Below, piece after piece: positions 24,689 through 34,782 of a DNA stretch of 64,000 bases. The notes under the pieces were generated by a model. The model searched no databases. It saw nothing but the letters and a program-made list of their open reading frames with translations, and was not told the DNA's origin. This DNA comes from Halovibrio salipaludis (GTDB lineage Bacteria > Pseudomonadota > Gammaproteobacteria > Pseudomonadales > Oleiphilaceae), in the NCBI RefSeq assembly GCF_002286965.1, contig NZ_NSKD01000002.1, positions 310,001 through 374,000 of the forward strand, written 5' to 3'. Position 1 is the first letter of the stretch, and the number at the start of each line of letters is the position of its first letter. The position numbers and the translations under genes are program-made.

Positions 24689-26260
24689 ATGTTAATCGAA
24701 GTTGTCTCTCTTTCATTTGCGTTTGTTTTCGGGCTCGTTGTGCGTCAGGTCGGCCTGCCGCCTCTGGTTGGGTTTCTCGCGGCCGGCTTCGCCCTCAACG
24801 CCTGGGGACCGTTTTTTGGCCTGCCGCCCCAGGCCGGGCCGTTCCTGGATCATGTGGCGCATCTCGGCGTCCTCATGCTGCTGTTCTCGGTCGGGCTGAA
24901 GCTCAAGCTCCGGCATCTGATGGAGCCGGCCGTGGTGGGTGGCGCCATCCTGCATTTCATGATCAGTGTCGGCATCCTGGGGACAGGGATTCTCTGTCTT
25001 CTGGAGATCAGCACCGCGAATGCGCTGCTGCTGGCGACCGCGCTGGCGTTCTCCAGTACCGTGCTGGCGGCCAAGGTGCTGGAGGCCAAGGGGGAGCTCC
25101 GCTCCTTCCACGGGCGCGTGGCTATCGGCATTCTCATCCTGCAGGACCTCATTGCTCTTGTGGTGCTGAGCGTGGCCGGCGGGCAGACACCCTCGCCCTG
25201 GGCCCTGGTAGTGCTGGCACTGCCGCTTCTGCGCCCTGTCATGCACTGGCTTATGGACGTGGCCGGGCACGAGGAGCTGCTGGTCCTGATGGGCGTGGTC
25301 CTGGCGGTTGCTGTCGGGGGCTATGGTTTTGAAGTGGTGGGACTCAGTCCGGAAGTGGGCGCCCTGGCCATGGGCGTCCTGCTGGCGAATCATCCCAGGG
25401 CCCAGGAACTGTCCCATTCCCTGTGGGGGCTGAAGGAAATCCTTCTGGTCGGGTTTTTCCTGCAGATCGGTATGTCGGGTCTTCCGGACCAGCAGGCGCT
25501 GCTGTTCGCCCTCGGCATGGCGCTGTTGCTGCCCCTCAAGGGCATCCTGTTCTTCTTCCTCCTCATCCTTTTCCGCCTGCGCAGCCGCAATGCCTTTCTG
25601 GGGGCGCTCAGCCTGATGAGCTACAGCGAGTTCGGGCTGATTGTGGCCGCCGGTGTTCTTGAGGCCTGGCTGGTGCCCCTCGCGATTACGGTCGCGGTCT
25701 CCTTCCTGGTGGCGGCACCGCTCAACCGCATCGCGCATCCGCTGTTTGACCGGATGGAGCCCTGGCTGAGGCGGTTCGAGCGGTCCAGTGATCACCCGGA
25801 CCAGCAACCACTGTCACTGGGCCAGGCGGACATCCTGATTGTCGGGATGGGACGCACCGGCCAGGCGGCCTACACCGCCGTTGGCGCCGGTGGGCTCACC
25901 GTCGTAGGCATGGACGCGGATCCGGACAAGGTGGCAAACCAGTGCACCCGGGGCCATAACGTGGTCTACGCGGATGCCGAGGATATCGAACTCTGGCAGG
26001 GGCTGGATCTGAAGGGCCTGCAGGCGGTCATCCTGGCCATGCCACACCTGGAGGGGAAACTGATCGCCGCCCGCAACCTCCGGAAGATGGGGTTCACCGG
26101 TCCGATTGTCGCCAATACCTTCCATGACGACGAGGCGGCACCGCTGCAGCGGGCCGGCGTTTCCGAAACCTACCAGGCCATGGCCGGCGCCGGTATCGGC
26201 ATCGCGGACAAGACCCGCGAGGCGCTCAGCGCAACTCATGCGCCGCCTGCGGGCGCCTAG
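24689..26260 (+). CDS. CPA2 family cation:proton antiporter with TrkA-N domain (second of the pair)
   Basis: A 523-residue antiporter related in layout to its divergent neighbour but clearly different in sequence. The membrane domain covers about residues 1-365 (VGFLAAGFALNAWGP, then TALAFSSTVLAAKVLEAKGE), and the cytosolic TrkA-N domain about 390-510 with ILIVGMGRTGQAAYTAVGAG and VGMDADPDKV. It is of the YbaL/KefC-like type, probably K+/H+ exchange controlled by nucleotide. Its stop codon overlaps that of the convergent acetoacetyl-CoA synthetase gene in a CTAG tetranucleotide. Confidence 0.88.
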   Translation: MLIEVVSLSFAFVFGLVVRQVGLPPLVGFLAAGFALNAWGPFFGLPPQAGPFLDHVAHLGVLMLLFSVGLKLKLRHLMEPAVVGGAILHFMISVGILGTGILCLLEISTANALLLATALAFSSTVLAAKVLEAKGELRSFHGRVAIGILILQDLIALVVLSVAGGQTPSPWALVVLALPLLRPVMHWLMDVAGHEELLVLMGVVLAVAVGGYGFEVVGLSPEVGALAMGVLLANHPRAQELSHSLWGLKEILLVGFFLQIGMSGLPDQQALLFALGMALLLPLKGILFFFLLILFRLRSRNAFLGALSLMSYSEFGLIVAAGVLEAWLVPLAITVAVSFLVAAPLNRIAHPLFDRMEPWLRRFERSSDHPDQQPLSLGQADILIVGMGRTGQAAYTAVGAGGLTVVGMDADPDKVANQCTRGHNVVYADAEDIELWQGLDLKGLQAVILAMPHLEGKLIAARNLRKMGFTGPIVANTFHDDEAAPLQRAGVSETYQAMAGAGIGIADKTREALSATHAPPAGA

Positions 26261-28230
26261 CCCCGCAGCTGCGCCAGGTTCCGGAAATGATCCAGCGCGT
26301 CCGGGTTGGCCAGGGCCTCCCGGTTCTTCACGGATTCGCCGTGGATCACGTTGCGCACGGCCAGTTCCACGATCTTGCCGCTGAGCGTGCGGGGAATGTC
26401 CGGTACCTGGATGATTTTCGCGGGCACATGGCGCGGTGTGGTGTTCTCCCGGATGACGTGGCGTAGGCGCTCGCAGAGCTCATCGTTGAGCGCCATGTCC
26501 TCGCGGAGTCGCACGAAGAGCACCACGCGCTGGTCGTCACCCCATTGCTGGCCCACGGCGATGGATTCCAGGACCTCATCCAGTTTCTCAACCTGACGGT
26601 AGATCTCGGCGGTTCCGATGCGCACCCCACCCGGGTTCAGTACCGCGTCCGCCCGGCCGTGGATGATCATGCCGCACCGGGCGGGGGTGTCCATTGTCGC
26701 CGGGTGTTCGCGGATTTCACCAAAGTCCCCGTGGGCCCAGGTGTTGGGGAAGCGGTTGAAGTAGGCCCTGTGGAAACGCTCGCCCTCGGGGTCGTTCCAG
26801 AAGCCGACCGGCATGCAGGGAAAAGGCGCGCGGCACACCAGCTCGCCTTTCTGCCCGGTCACCGGCTGCCCCTCGTCATTATAGATGGCCACGTCCATGC
26901 CAAGGCCGAGGCACTGGAGCTCGCCCCGGTAGACCGGCAGGGTCGGGTTGCCGAGGGCGAAGCAGGAGACGATGTCCGTGCCGCCGGAGATGGAGGACAG
27001 GCAGACGTCCGGTTTCACGTCCCGGTAGATGTAGTCAAAGCTTTCATGGGCCAGAGGGCTGCCGGTGGAAAGGATCGCCTTCAGCGGGTCCAGGCCGTGG
27101 GTCTCGGCGGGTTTCAGGCCCTGTTTCTCGCAGGCGGCGTAGTATCTGGCGCTGGCGCCGAAGACGGTAATGCCGTGTTCCTCGGCCAGGTTCCAGAGGA
27201 CCTCCGGTGTGGGGGCCATGGGCGAGCCGTCGTAGAGGACCGCGGTGGCGCCCAGGGCCAGGGTGCTGGCGAGCCAGTTCCACATCATCCAGCCGGTGGT
27301 GGTGTAGTAGAAGACCACGTCCTCCTGAGTTACGTCCGTGTGCAGGCCAAGCTCCTTGAGATGCTGGAGAAGGGTACCGCCGACGCCGTGGACGATGCAC
27401 TTGGGCGCGCCAGTGGTGCCGGAGGAGTAAAGGATGTAGAGCGGGTCGTCGAAGGCCATGGGGGTAAACCCGGCGGCGGGTTCGGCCATCAGGGCGTCCT
27501 TCCATCCGACGGTGTTGGCGGCGTCGTCCCAGGGGCAGTCGGGCTGGTTGTCGATCCGGATCTGAACGGCAAGGCTGGGGAGTGCGCCCGCGAGCTGTTC
27601 GACGCGCTCGCGGGTATCAATCGCCTTGCCGTTGTACTGGTAGCCATTGACGGCGATCAGGGCCCTGGGCTCGATCTGGCCAAAGCGTTCCAGCACGCCC
27701 TGGTAGCCGAAGTCCGGGGAGCAGGAGGACCAGACGGCGCCCAGGCGGGCGGTGGCGAGCATGCCGATGATGGCTTCGATGCCGTTGGTGATGAAGGCGG
27801 CGACGCGGTCGCCCTTGCTGACCCCGTGTTCCTGGAGGGTGCCGGCAAGGCGGGCGCTGTGTTCACGCAGTTCGCCGTAGGTCATCTGACGGCCGCGGCC
27901 GTCTTCGCGTTGCTCGATAAGGGCAACACGATCGGGTTCCCCGCGCAGGAGGTTTTCCGCAAAGTTGAGGCGTGCGCCGCCGAACCAAGTGGCGCCGGGC
28001 ATCTGGTCGCCGTTCTCGAGGATGCGGCGGGCCTGGTACTGGCCGCGGACGTCGAAGTATTGCCAGATGGTCTCCCAGAATGCCGCGGGGTTGTCGATGC
28101 TCCATTGATGGAGGCTCTGCCAGGTGTCGCCCGGTTGGTGGCCCTGGGTCTGGAGCCAGTTGTGGTAGTGGGTGATGCGGGCGTTCTGGATTCGTTCCTG
28201 TGACGGTTGCCAGATTGGGGCTTCAGTCAT
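26257..28230 (-). CDS. Acetoacetyl-CoA synthetase (acetoacetate-CoA ligase)
   Basis: A 657-residue ANL-superfamily ligase that activates acetoacetate with ATP and CoA. The N-terminal WFGGARLNFAENLL block, the P-loop-like LYSSGTTGAPKCIVHG, the aromatic YYTTTGWMMWNWL segment, the ARYYAACEKQGLKP region and the catalytic lysine in PRTLSGKIVELAVRN (about residue 616) identify acetoacetyl-CoA rather than acetyl-CoA synthetase. It is the last gene of the leucine-degradation operon, 44 bases after the HMG-CoA lyase whose product is acetoacetate, so it recycles that acetoacetate to the thiolase substrate. Confidence 0.93.
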   Translation of the reverse strand: MTEAPIWQPSQERIQNARITHYHNWLQTQGHQPGDTWQSLHQWSIDNPAAFWETIWQYFDVRGQYQARRILENGDQMPGATWFGGARLNFAENLLRGEPDRVALIEQREDGRGRQMTYGELREHSARLAGTLQEHGVSKGDRVAAFITNGIEAIIGMLATARLGAVWSSCSPDFGYQGVLERFGQIEPRALIAVNGYQYNGKAIDTRERVEQLAGALPSLAVQIRIDNQPDCPWDDAANTVGWKDALMAEPAAGFTPMAFDDPLYILYSSGTTGAPKCIVHGVGGTLLQHLKELGLHTDVTQEDVVFYYTTTGWMMWNWLASTLALGATAVLYDGSPMAPTPEVLWNLAEEHGITVFGASARYYAACEKQGLKPAETHGLDPLKAILSTGSPLAHESFDYIYRDVKPDVCLSSISGGTDIVSCFALGNPTLPVYRGELQCLGLGMDVAIYNDEGQPVTGQKGELVCRAPFPCMPVGFWNDPEGERFHRAYFNRFPNTWAHGDFGEIREHPATMDTPARCGMIIHGRADAVLNPGGVRIGTAEIYRQVEKLDEVLESIAVGQQWGDDQRVVLFVRLREDMALNDELCERLRHVIRENTTPRHVPAKIIQVPDIPRTLSGKIVELAVRNVIHGESVKNREALANPDALDHFRNLAQLRG

Positions 28231-28274
28231 GGGTTGGGGTCCTGGGTTGTTTTCGCGCTTGTCTGTCGCTCAGC

Positions 28275-29165
28275 TTAACATTGCATCGCCTGCGCGACTT
28301 TCGAGGGGGTACGTCGATCAAGTCTGTGGCAGATGTCATTGCCGATGCGGCATACCGCCTCGAGGTCGACGCCGGTGTGCAGGCCCTGGCCTTCAAGGAG
28401 GTACAACAGGTCCTCGGTGGCGAGGTTGCCGGAAGCGCCCCTGGCGTAGGGGCAGCCGCCGAGGCCGGCGACGGCGCTGTCGAAGGTGCGGATGCCGCGC
28501 TCGAGGCCCTGGAGGACGTTGGCGAGGGCCTGGCCGTAGGTGTCGTGGCAGTGCAGGGCGAGTCGCTCTGTGGGCACGAGAGGAAGTACGGCATCCAGGA
28601 TGGCGTCGATTTCCCTGGGCCGAGCGACGCCGGTGGTGTCGCCCAGGGAGATGTCATCGCAGCCGAGTCCCAGCAGGCGTTCGGTGACATCGGCGACGGC
28701 CCCGGGTTGGATTCTGCCGGCGTAGGGGCAGGCGGCGATGGTGGAGATGTAGCCGCGTACGCGGAGGCCGGCGTTATTGGCCGCTTCAATCAAGGGGGCG
28801 AAGCGCTCGAGGCTTTCGGTGATGCTGCAGTTGATGTTTTTCTGCGTGAACGCATCGGAGGCGGCGGTGAAGACGGCGATGCGGTCAACCCGGGAAGCCA
28901 GGGCAGCATCGAGGCCTTTCTGGTTGGGGATCAGGGTTTCGACGGAAAGGCCGGGGCGCCGCTGAATGCCGGCGATGACCTGGTCAGTGCTGGCCATCTG
29001 GGGAACCCATTTCGGCGAGACGAAGCTGCCGGCCTCGATACGGTTCAGGCCGGCGTCCGCGAGGGCGTTGAACCAGCGGGCGCGGGTTGTGGCGTCGACG
29101 GGCGTGCGTTCGTTCTGGAGGCCGTCGCGCAGGCCGACTTCGACGATTTCGGCGTGGTCGCTCAT
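28275..29165 (-). CDS. liuE: Hydroxymethylglutaryl-CoA lyase
   Basis: A 296-residue TIM-barrel lyase splitting 3-hydroxy-3-methylglutaryl-CoA into acetyl-CoA and acetoacetate, the final dedicated step of leucine breakdown. It has the N-terminal EVGLRDGLQNE with metal and catalytic residues, LHCHDTYGQALANV metal histidines, and the conserved cysteine loop GLGGCPYARGASGNLATED near the C-terminus. The start overlaps the stop of liuD as ATGA. It is the fifth structural gene of the liu operon and feeds acetoacetate to the synthetase encoded next. Confidence 0.95.
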   Translation of the reverse strand: MSDHAEIVEVGLRDGLQNERTPVDATTRARWFNALADAGLNRIEAGSFVSPKWVPQMASTDQVIAGIQRRPGLSVETLIPNQKGLDAALASRVDRIAVFTAASDAFTQKNINCSITESLERFAPLIEAANNAGLRVRGYISTIAACPYAGRIQPGAVADVTERLLGLGCDDISLGDTTGVARPREIDAILDAVLPLVPTERLALHCHDTYGQALANVLQGLERGIRTFDSAVAGLGGCPYARGASGNLATEDLLYLLEGQGLHTGVDLEAVCRIGNDICHRLDRRTPSKVAQAMQC

Positions 29166-31171
29166 GGGGTGTCTCCGTCCGGTTCGAAGGCGAGCAGGGT
29201 CTGGCCGGAGCTGAGGCTGTCGCCTTCGCTGCAGTAGAGTTCCGTGACCGTACCGTTGGCCGGGGCGGTGATGGTGTGTTCCATTTTCATGGCTTCCATG
29301 ACCACCAACGGCTGACCCTTGTTGGCCCGCTCGCCAGCGGCGCAGTGCAGGGCGACCACGCGCCCGTGCATGGGGGCGGTCAGGTTGCCGGTGTCCGCTT
29401 CGGCCAGGTCCATTTCCGGGTGGTTAACGCGCACCGTCCAGGCTTCGCCCTCCGCAAAGAGCGTCACCCCTGCCGGTGGGCGGCTGATGGCGGTGAGGGA
29501 CAGCTCCCTGCGGCGCTGTCCGGGGGACTCCATCAATACCGTCCCCTGATGCCCCCGGCGGTGCCAGCGCAGGGTCAGGGGCTGATCGGAGAGGCCCCGG
29601 ACCCGGACCTGATGCCAATCGCCGGTCCTGGGCTGGAGGGCGTATTCCAGGGTATGGCGTTCGCCGTGGTGGACTTCCGCCCGCTGCCACGGCTCGCCGA
29701 CGAGGCGCCATCCGGTGAGGGCGTCCCAGGGCTCCGCTGAGGCGGTTTCCGGCTGCTGGAGCCAGAGCCAGCCCAGCAGGCCCAGTGCCAGGGCGGTGTC
29801 CCCGGTGATTGCAGGCGTTACCAGATCCACTTCGTGTTGTTCCACAAAATGCGTCTGTAATTCGCTGTTAATGAAAGCGTCATGGCCCAGGATCCGGCAC
29901 AGGTAACCGATATTGGTGGGGAATCCGCCCAGATGGTAGCGCATCAGGGTCCCGCGCAGGCGGGTAATGGCGTCTTGGCGGTCCGTGCCATGGGTGATGA
30001 CCTTGGCGAGCATGGGGTCGTAATGGTTTGAGACCGTCAGCCCCTGGTCAATGCCGGAGTCAATGCGTATGCCGGCCATGTTTTCGGGCTCATCCAGATA
30101 CTGGATGCGGCCGCTGGTCGGGAGGAAGCCCTGGTCCGGGTCTTCGGCGTAGACGCGCGCTTCCATGGCGTGGCCGTTGATCGCGAGCGCCTCCTGGGGC
30201 CAGGGGAGGGGGTCGCCCAGGGCGATGCGGATCTGCCACTCCACCAGGTCCAGGCCGGTGATGGCCTCGGTGACGGGGTGTTCCACCTGAAGGCGGGTGT
30301 TCATCTCCATGAAGTAGAAGTGGCCGTCGGGCCCGAGCAGAAACTCCACGGTGCCGGCGTTGCGATAGCCGATGGCGTGGGCGCAGCGCAGCGCGGCGTC
30401 CGCCATGGCGTCACGCGTGGCCTGGGTGAGGCCCGGGGCCGGTGCTTCCTCCAGGATCTTCTGGTGGCGGCGCTGGATGGAGCAGTCACGGTCGAACAGG
30501 TGTCGCCCGTTGCCGTGGTGGTCAAACAGGACCTGGACTTCCACGTGCCGGGGCTGGTCCACAAAGCGTTCCAGCAGGACCTGGTCGTTGCCGAAGGCGG
30601 CGCTGGCCTCGCGCTTGACGCCATCCAGGGCGTTGCGAAGCTCACTTAATTCACGCACCACGCGCATGCCCTTGCCGCCCCCGCCGGCGCTGGCCTTGAT
30701 CAGGACCGGAAGGCCAATCCGGCGGGCTTCGGATTCCAGATGGTCCAGGGACTGATCGTCGCCGTGGTAGCCGGGCACCAGTGGTACGCCAGCCTCTTCC
30801 ATCAGTCGCTTGGCGGCGGTTTTGTCGCCCATGGCGGCAATGGCGTCGGTGCCCGGACCCACGAACCGGATGCCGGCGTCCTCGCAGCGCCTGACCAGCT
30901 CCGTGCTCTCGGAGAGGAAGCCATAGCCCGGGTGAATCAGGTCGGCGCCGGTCTCCCGCGCAGCCCGCAGGATGCGCTCCGGGTCCAGGTAGGATTCCCG
31001 GGCCGGCGCCGGGCCGATGGCGACAGCCTGGTCCGCAGCGGCCACGAATGGGGCATCACGGTCCGCCTGGGAATACACGGCCACGGTGCGCAGGCCCATG
31101 CGTCGGGCGGTGCGGATGATGCGGGCAGCGATCTCGCCCCGGTTGGCGATCAGCAAAGTGAGGTCATTCAT
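29162..31171 (-). CDS. liuD: Methylcrotonyl-CoA carboxylase, biotin-containing alpha subunit
   Basis: A 669-residue biotin-dependent carboxylase subunit. In order: biotin carboxylase domain (residues 1-450) with LIANRGEIAARIIRTARR, the glycine-rich KASAGGGGKGMRVV loop and EMNTRLQVEHPVTE; a BT-type linker domain; and a C-terminal biotinyl domain with the VMEAMKMEHT motif whose lysine (about 627) is biotinylated. With LiuB it carboxylates 3-methylcrotonyl-CoA. The length and domain order fit MCC rather than the longer geranyl or acetyl-CoA enzymes. It overlaps liuC upstream by eight bases and liuE downstream by four. Confidence 0.94.
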   Translation of the reverse strand: MNDLTLLIANRGEIAARIIRTARRMGLRTVAVYSQADRDAPFVAAADQAVAIGPAPARESYLDPERILRAARETGADLIHPGYGFLSESTELVRRCEDAGIRFVGPGTDAIAAMGDKTAAKRLMEEAGVPLVPGYHGDDQSLDHLESEARRIGLPVLIKASAGGGGKGMRVVRELSELRNALDGVKREASAAFGNDQVLLERFVDQPRHVEVQVLFDHHGNGRHLFDRDCSIQRRHQKILEEAPAPGLTQATRDAMADAALRCAHAIGYRNAGTVEFLLGPDGHFYFMEMNTRLQVEHPVTEAITGLDLVEWQIRIALGDPLPWPQEALAINGHAMEARVYAEDPDQGFLPTSGRIQYLDEPENMAGIRIDSGIDQGLTVSNHYDPMLAKVITHGTDRQDAITRLRGTLMRYHLGGFPTNIGYLCRILGHDAFINSELQTHFVEQHEVDLVTPAITGDTALALGLLGWLWLQQPETASAEPWDALTGWRLVGEPWQRAEVHHGERHTLEYALQPRTGDWHQVRVRGLSDQPLTLRWHRRGHQGTVLMESPGQRRRELSLTAISRPPAGVTLFAEGEAWTVRVNHPEMDLAEADTGNLTAPMHGRVVALHCAAGERANKGQPLVVMEAMKMEHTITAPANGTVTELYCSEGDSLSSGQTLLAFEPDGDTP

Positions 31172-31973
31172 CGGGGCTGGCCTCCCGCCAGGCGGGGGTA
31201 TCCTTTTCCAGGAAGGCCCTCAGGCCCTCCTGACCCTCGGCCCCGGTGCGGACCCGGGCGATCATGGCGGCGGTGAACTCATCCACGCCATCGCCGGCAG
31301 CCGGATCATCCAGCCGGCGCAGCAGGTGCTTGCACTCCGACTGGGCCTCAGGCCCGGCCTGCATCAATTGCCCGGTAAGCGCCTCGACCCGGTCATCAAG
31401 CTGCGCCGGATCCGCCAGTTCATGGACCAGCCCAAGCGACCGGGCCTGTTCCGCCTCGATCAGCTCCGCGCTGAGCATGTAGCGCCGTGCCTGGCGCTGA
31501 CCCAGGGTCCGCACCACGTAGGGGCCAATGGTCGCCGGTACCAGTCCAAGGCGCACCTCGCTCAGGCAGAAACGGGCATCGGTGGCGGCGATGGCGATGT
31601 CGGTACAGCAGATCAGCCCCAGGGCGCCCCCGAAAGCGGCGCCCTGGACCCGGGTCAGTGTGGGCTTGGGGCATTCGTCCAGGAGGCGCATAAGGCGGGC
31701 CAGCGCCAGGGCGTCCTCCCGGTTCTCTTCCGCGCCCATGGCGGCGGTGGAGCGCATCCATTCCAGGTCGGCGCCGGCGGAGAAGTGCTTGCCCTCGGCC
31801 GCCAGCAGAACCGCGCGCACGTCATCGTCACGCGCAGCCGCTTCGATGGCGCTGCTCAGTTCCGCGATGATACCGGCATTGAAGGCGTTGCGTTTGTCCG
31901 GGCGGTTGAGTCGGATGCGGCGCAGTCCTTGCCGGGGTGTGTCGATGAGCACGGCGTTATCGATATTATTCAT
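31164..31973 (-). CDS. liuC: Methylglutaconyl-CoA hydratase (enoyl-CoA hydratase family)
   Basis: A 269-residue crotonase-fold enzyme. The oxyanion-hole segments are GKHFSAGADLEWM and the QGAAFGGALGLICCTDIAIA helix, and the catalytic-region SEVRLGLVPATIGPYV follows. In the liu operon this enzyme hydrates 3-methylglutaconyl-CoA to HMG-CoA. The start ATG 31973 is preceded by AAGGAG overlapping the stop region of liuB, and the longer upstream alternative runs into liuB coding sequence. It overlaps the start of liuD. Confidence 0.92.
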   Translation of the reverse strand: MNNIDNAVLIDTPRQGLRRIRLNRPDKRNAFNAGIIAELSSAIEAAARDDDVRAVLLAAEGKHFSAGADLEWMRSTAAMGAEENREDALALARLMRLLDECPKPTLTRVQGAAFGGALGLICCTDIAIAATDARFCLSEVRLGLVPATIGPYVVRTLGQRQARRYMLSAELIEAEQARSLGLVHELADPAQLDDRVEALTGQLMQAGPEAQSECKHLLRRLDDPAAGDGVDEFTAAMIARVRTGAEGQEGLRAFLEKDTPAWREASPDE

Positions 31974-31983
31974 CTGGGGCTCC

Positions 31984-33591
31984 TTACATCCGGAAGACGC
32001 CGTAGCGGGTGTCGGCCTCGGGGGCATTGAGTGCGGCTGAGAGGGCCAGGGCGATCACCTCCCGGGTCTTCGCCGGGTCGATGATGCCGTCGTCCCAGAG
32101 CCGGGCGCTGGCGTAGTAGGGATGGGACTGGCGCTCGAATTGTTCGACCACCGGCTGCTTGAAGGCGGCTTCGTCCTCATCGGACCAGGTCTCCCCCTGG
32201 CGTTCGATGGCGCCGCGTTTCACATCCGCCAGCACCCCGGCGGCCTGCTCACCGCCCATCACGGCAATTCGCGCATTCGGCCACATGAACAGGAAGCGTG
32301 GCTCATAGGCGCGCCCGCACATGCCGTAGTTGCCGGCGCCGAAACTGCCGCCAATGATGACCGTGAACTTGGGCACGCTGGCGCAGGCAACGGCGTTGAC
32401 CAGCTTGGCGCCGTGGCGGGCGATGCCGCCCTGTTCCGCCTCGCGTCCGACCATGAAGCCGGTGACGTTCTGCAGGAACACCAGCGGGATGCCGCGCTGG
32501 CAACACAGTTCCACGAAGTGCGCGCCTTTCTGGGAAGACTCCGAGAACAGGATGCCGTTGTTGGCGATGATGCCCACCGGCATGCCGGCCCAGTGCGCGA
32601 AACCACAGACCAGGGTAGTGCCGAAGCGGGCCTTGAACTCGTCGAACTCAGAGCCGTCCACCAGCCGGGCAATGACCTCGCGGACGTCATAGGGCGTCTT
32701 GAGGTCCGTGGGCACCACGCCGTACAGCTCGTCGGCCGGGTAGAGCGGTTCCCGTGGCTCGCGGCGGCGCAACCAGTCCCCTTTGTGCCAGTTCAGGTTG
32801 GCGATGCAGGCGCGTGCACGCTCCAGGGCGTCTTCCTCACTGTGCGCCAGGTGATCCGCCAGTCCGGAAGTGCTGGTGTGCATCTCAGCGCCGCCCAGCT
32901 CCTCGGCGGAGACGGTCTCGCCGGTAGCGGCCTTCACCAGAGGCGGCCCAGCCAGGTAGACGGTGCTCTGGCCATCGACCATGATCGCCTCATCCGCCAT
33001 GGCAGGCACATAAGCGCCGCCGGCGGTGCAGGGGCCCATGACCACGGCGATCTGGGGAATGCCGTTGGCGGAAAGGTTGGCCTGGCGGAAGAAGATGTGA
33101 CCGAAGTGATCGTGGTCCGGGAAAACCTCGTCCTGCTGGGGCAGGTTGGCGCCGCCCGAATCCACCAGGTAGATGCACGGCAGGTGGTTTTCCGCGGCGA
33201 TGGTCTGGGCGCGCAGGTGTTTCTTCACGGTCAGCGGGAAGTAAGTGCCGCCCTTGACCGTGGCATCGTTGCCCAGGATGACGCACTCAACCCCATTGAC
33301 CCGGCCGATGCCGCCCACCGCGCCGGCAGCGGGCACCTCGCTGTCGTAGACCTCATAGGCAGCCATGGGGGCCAGCTCCAGGAAGGGAGACCCCGGGTCC
33401 AGAAGCCGGTTGATGCGCTCGCGCACGGGCAGCTTGCCCTTGGAGCGGTGGCGCTCCCGAGCCTTTTCACCACCGCCTTCGCTGATGGTGGCCAGTTTTT
33501 CAGTAAGGTCGTCCACCAGCGCCTGCATATGCTCCCGGCGCTCCCGGAAGAGGGCACCGTCGGTGTCCACGGAGGATTCGAGGATCGCCAT
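31984..33591 (-). CDS. liuB: Methylcrotonyl-CoA carboxylase beta subunit (carboxyltransferase)
   Basis: A 535-residue carboxyltransferase subunit of the crotonase-like carboxylase family. Recognisable blocks are [76 protein letters not shown] and [19 protein letters not shown], the last two shaping the acyl-CoA and biotin sites. It transfers CO2 from biotin on LiuD to 3-methylcrotonyl-CoA. It starts just after liuA and is followed within eleven bases by liuC. Confidence 0.95.
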   Translation of the reverse strand: MAILESSVDTDGALFRERREHMQALVDDLTEKLATISEGGGEKARERHRSKGKLPVRERINRLLDPGSPFLELAPMAAYEVYDSEVPAAGAVGGIGRVNGVECVILGNDATVKGGTYFPLTVKKHLRAQTIAAENHLPCIYLVDSGGANLPQQDEVFPDHDHFGHIFFRQANLSANGIPQIAVVMGPCTAGGAYVPAMADEAIMVDGQSTVYLAGPPLVKAATGETVSAEELGGAEMHTSTSGLADHLAHSEEDALERARACIANLNWHKGDWLRRREPREPLYPADELYGVVPTDLKTPYDVREVIARLVDGSEFDEFKARFGTTLVCGFAHWAGMPVGIIANNGILFSESSQKGAHFVELCCQRGIPLVFLQNVTGFMVGREAEQGGIARHGAKLVNAVACASVPKFTVIIGGSFGAGNYGMCGRAYEPRFLFMWPNARIAVMGGEQAAGVLADVKRGAIERQGETWSDEDEAAFKQPVVEQFERQSHPYYASARLWDDGIIDPAKTREVIALALSAALNAPEADTRYGVFRM

Positions 33592-33594
33592 GGC

Positions 33595-34758
33595 TTACTC
33601 CGTTTCCTTGAACAGTTCCCGCCCGATCAGCATGCGCCGGATCTCCTGGGTGCCGGCGCCAATCTCGTAGAGCTTGGCGTCACGGAGCAGCCGTCCCGCG
33701 GGGTATTCATTGATGTAGCCGTTGCCACCCAGGATCTGGATGGCTTCAAGCGCCATTTTCGTGGCTTTTTCGGAGCAGTAGAGGATCGCACCGGCAGCGT
33801 CCTTGCGGCTGGTTTCGCCCCGGTCGCAGGCGGCGGCCACGGTGTACAGGTAGGAGCGGCAGACGTTGAGTTCGGTGTACATGTCCGCCACCTTGGCCTG
33901 GATCAACTGGAACTCGCCGATGGCCTGGCCGAACTGTTTGCGTTCATGCACGTACGGCAGCACCAGGTCCAGGCACGCCTGCATGATCCCTAAGGGGCCG
34001 CCGGCCAGAACCACGCGCTCGTAATCGAGCCCGGACATGAGCACGCGGGCGCCGTTGTTCTCGGCGCCCAGGATGTTCTCTTCCGGCACCCAGGCGTCCT
34101 CGAAGATCAGCTCCGAGGTGTTGGAACCCCGCATGCCCAGCTTGTCCAGCTTGGGGCCCTGGCTGAAGCCGGGGGTGTCGTGTTCCACCAGGAAGGCGGT
34201 GATGCCACGGGCTTCCTTTTCGGGATCGGTCTTGGCGTAGATCACATAGACGTCCGCGTCCGGGCCGTTGGTGATCCACATCTTGCTGCCGTTGAGGCGG
34301 AATCCGTTACCGTCACGGGTGGCCCGCAGCTTCATGCTGACCACGTCCGAACCGGCGTTGGGCTCGCTCATGGCCAGGGCGCCCACGTGCTCGCCGGTCA
34401 TCAGTTTCGGAAGGTATTTCGACCTCTGTTCCGGATTGCCGTTGCGAGCGATCTGATTCACGCAGAGATTGGAATGGGCCCCGTAACTCAGGCCCACGGA
34501 GCCGGAGGCACGGCTGATTTCCTCCATGGCGATGACGTGGGCCAGGTAGCCCATGCCGGTGCCGCCGTCGTCTTCCGGAACGGTCATACCCAGCAGGCCC
34601 ATATCGCCCATCTGGGGCCAGAGATCGCGGGGGAAGGCATTGTCGCTGTCGATGGCCGCCGCGCGCGGTGCGATCTCGCCCTGGGCGAACTGGCGAACCT
34701 GGTCCTGGAGCATCGCCGTTGTGTCATCCAGGTTGAAGTTGAGGCCGGGGTAGGTCAT
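33595..34758 (-). CDS. liuA: Isovaleryl-CoA dehydrogenase
   Basis: A 387-residue acyl-CoA dehydrogenase oxidising isovaleryl-CoA to 3-methylcrotonyl-CoA with transfer of electrons to ETF. Family segments include the FAD/substrate region [34 protein letters not shown], the [20 protein letters not shown] helix that carries the active-site region of isovaleryl enzymes, and the C-terminal [20 protein letters not shown]. It is the first enzyme gene of the operon, immediately behind the liuR regulator, and its electron acceptor genes etfBA/etfD are about 12 kb away in this window. Confidence 0.94.
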   Translation of the reverse strand: MTYPGLNFNLDDTTAMLQDQVRQFAQGEIAPRAAAIDSDNAFPRDLWPQMGDMGLLGMTVPEDDGGTGMGYLAHVIAMEEISRASGSVGLSYGAHSNLCVNQIARNGNPEQRSKYLPKLMTGEHVGALAMSEPNAGSDVVSMKLRATRDGNGFRLNGSKMWITNGPDADVYVIYAKTDPEKEARGITAFLVEHDTPGFSQGPKLDKLGMRGSNTSELIFEDAWVPEENILGAENNGARVLMSGLDYERVVLAGGPLGIMQACLDLVLPYVHERKQFGQAIGEFQLIQAKVADMYTELNVCRSYLYTVAAACDRGETSRKDAAGAILYCSEKATKMALEAIQILGGNGYINEYPAGRLLRDAKLYEIGAGTQEIRRMLIGRELFKETE

Positions 34759-34782
34759 GGGGAGGCTCCGCTTTGTTGTTGT

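Noticed and set aside
26545-28203. Plus-strand frame of 552 codons opposite acetoacetyl-CoA synthetase
   Set aside because: Glycine/valine-rich shadow translation without any family match; the opposite strand encodes a complete ligase.
32122-33993. Long plus-strand frame (623 codons) opposite liuB and liuA
   Set aside because: Antisense to two certain leucine-degradation genes, crossing their boundary. No domain recognised.
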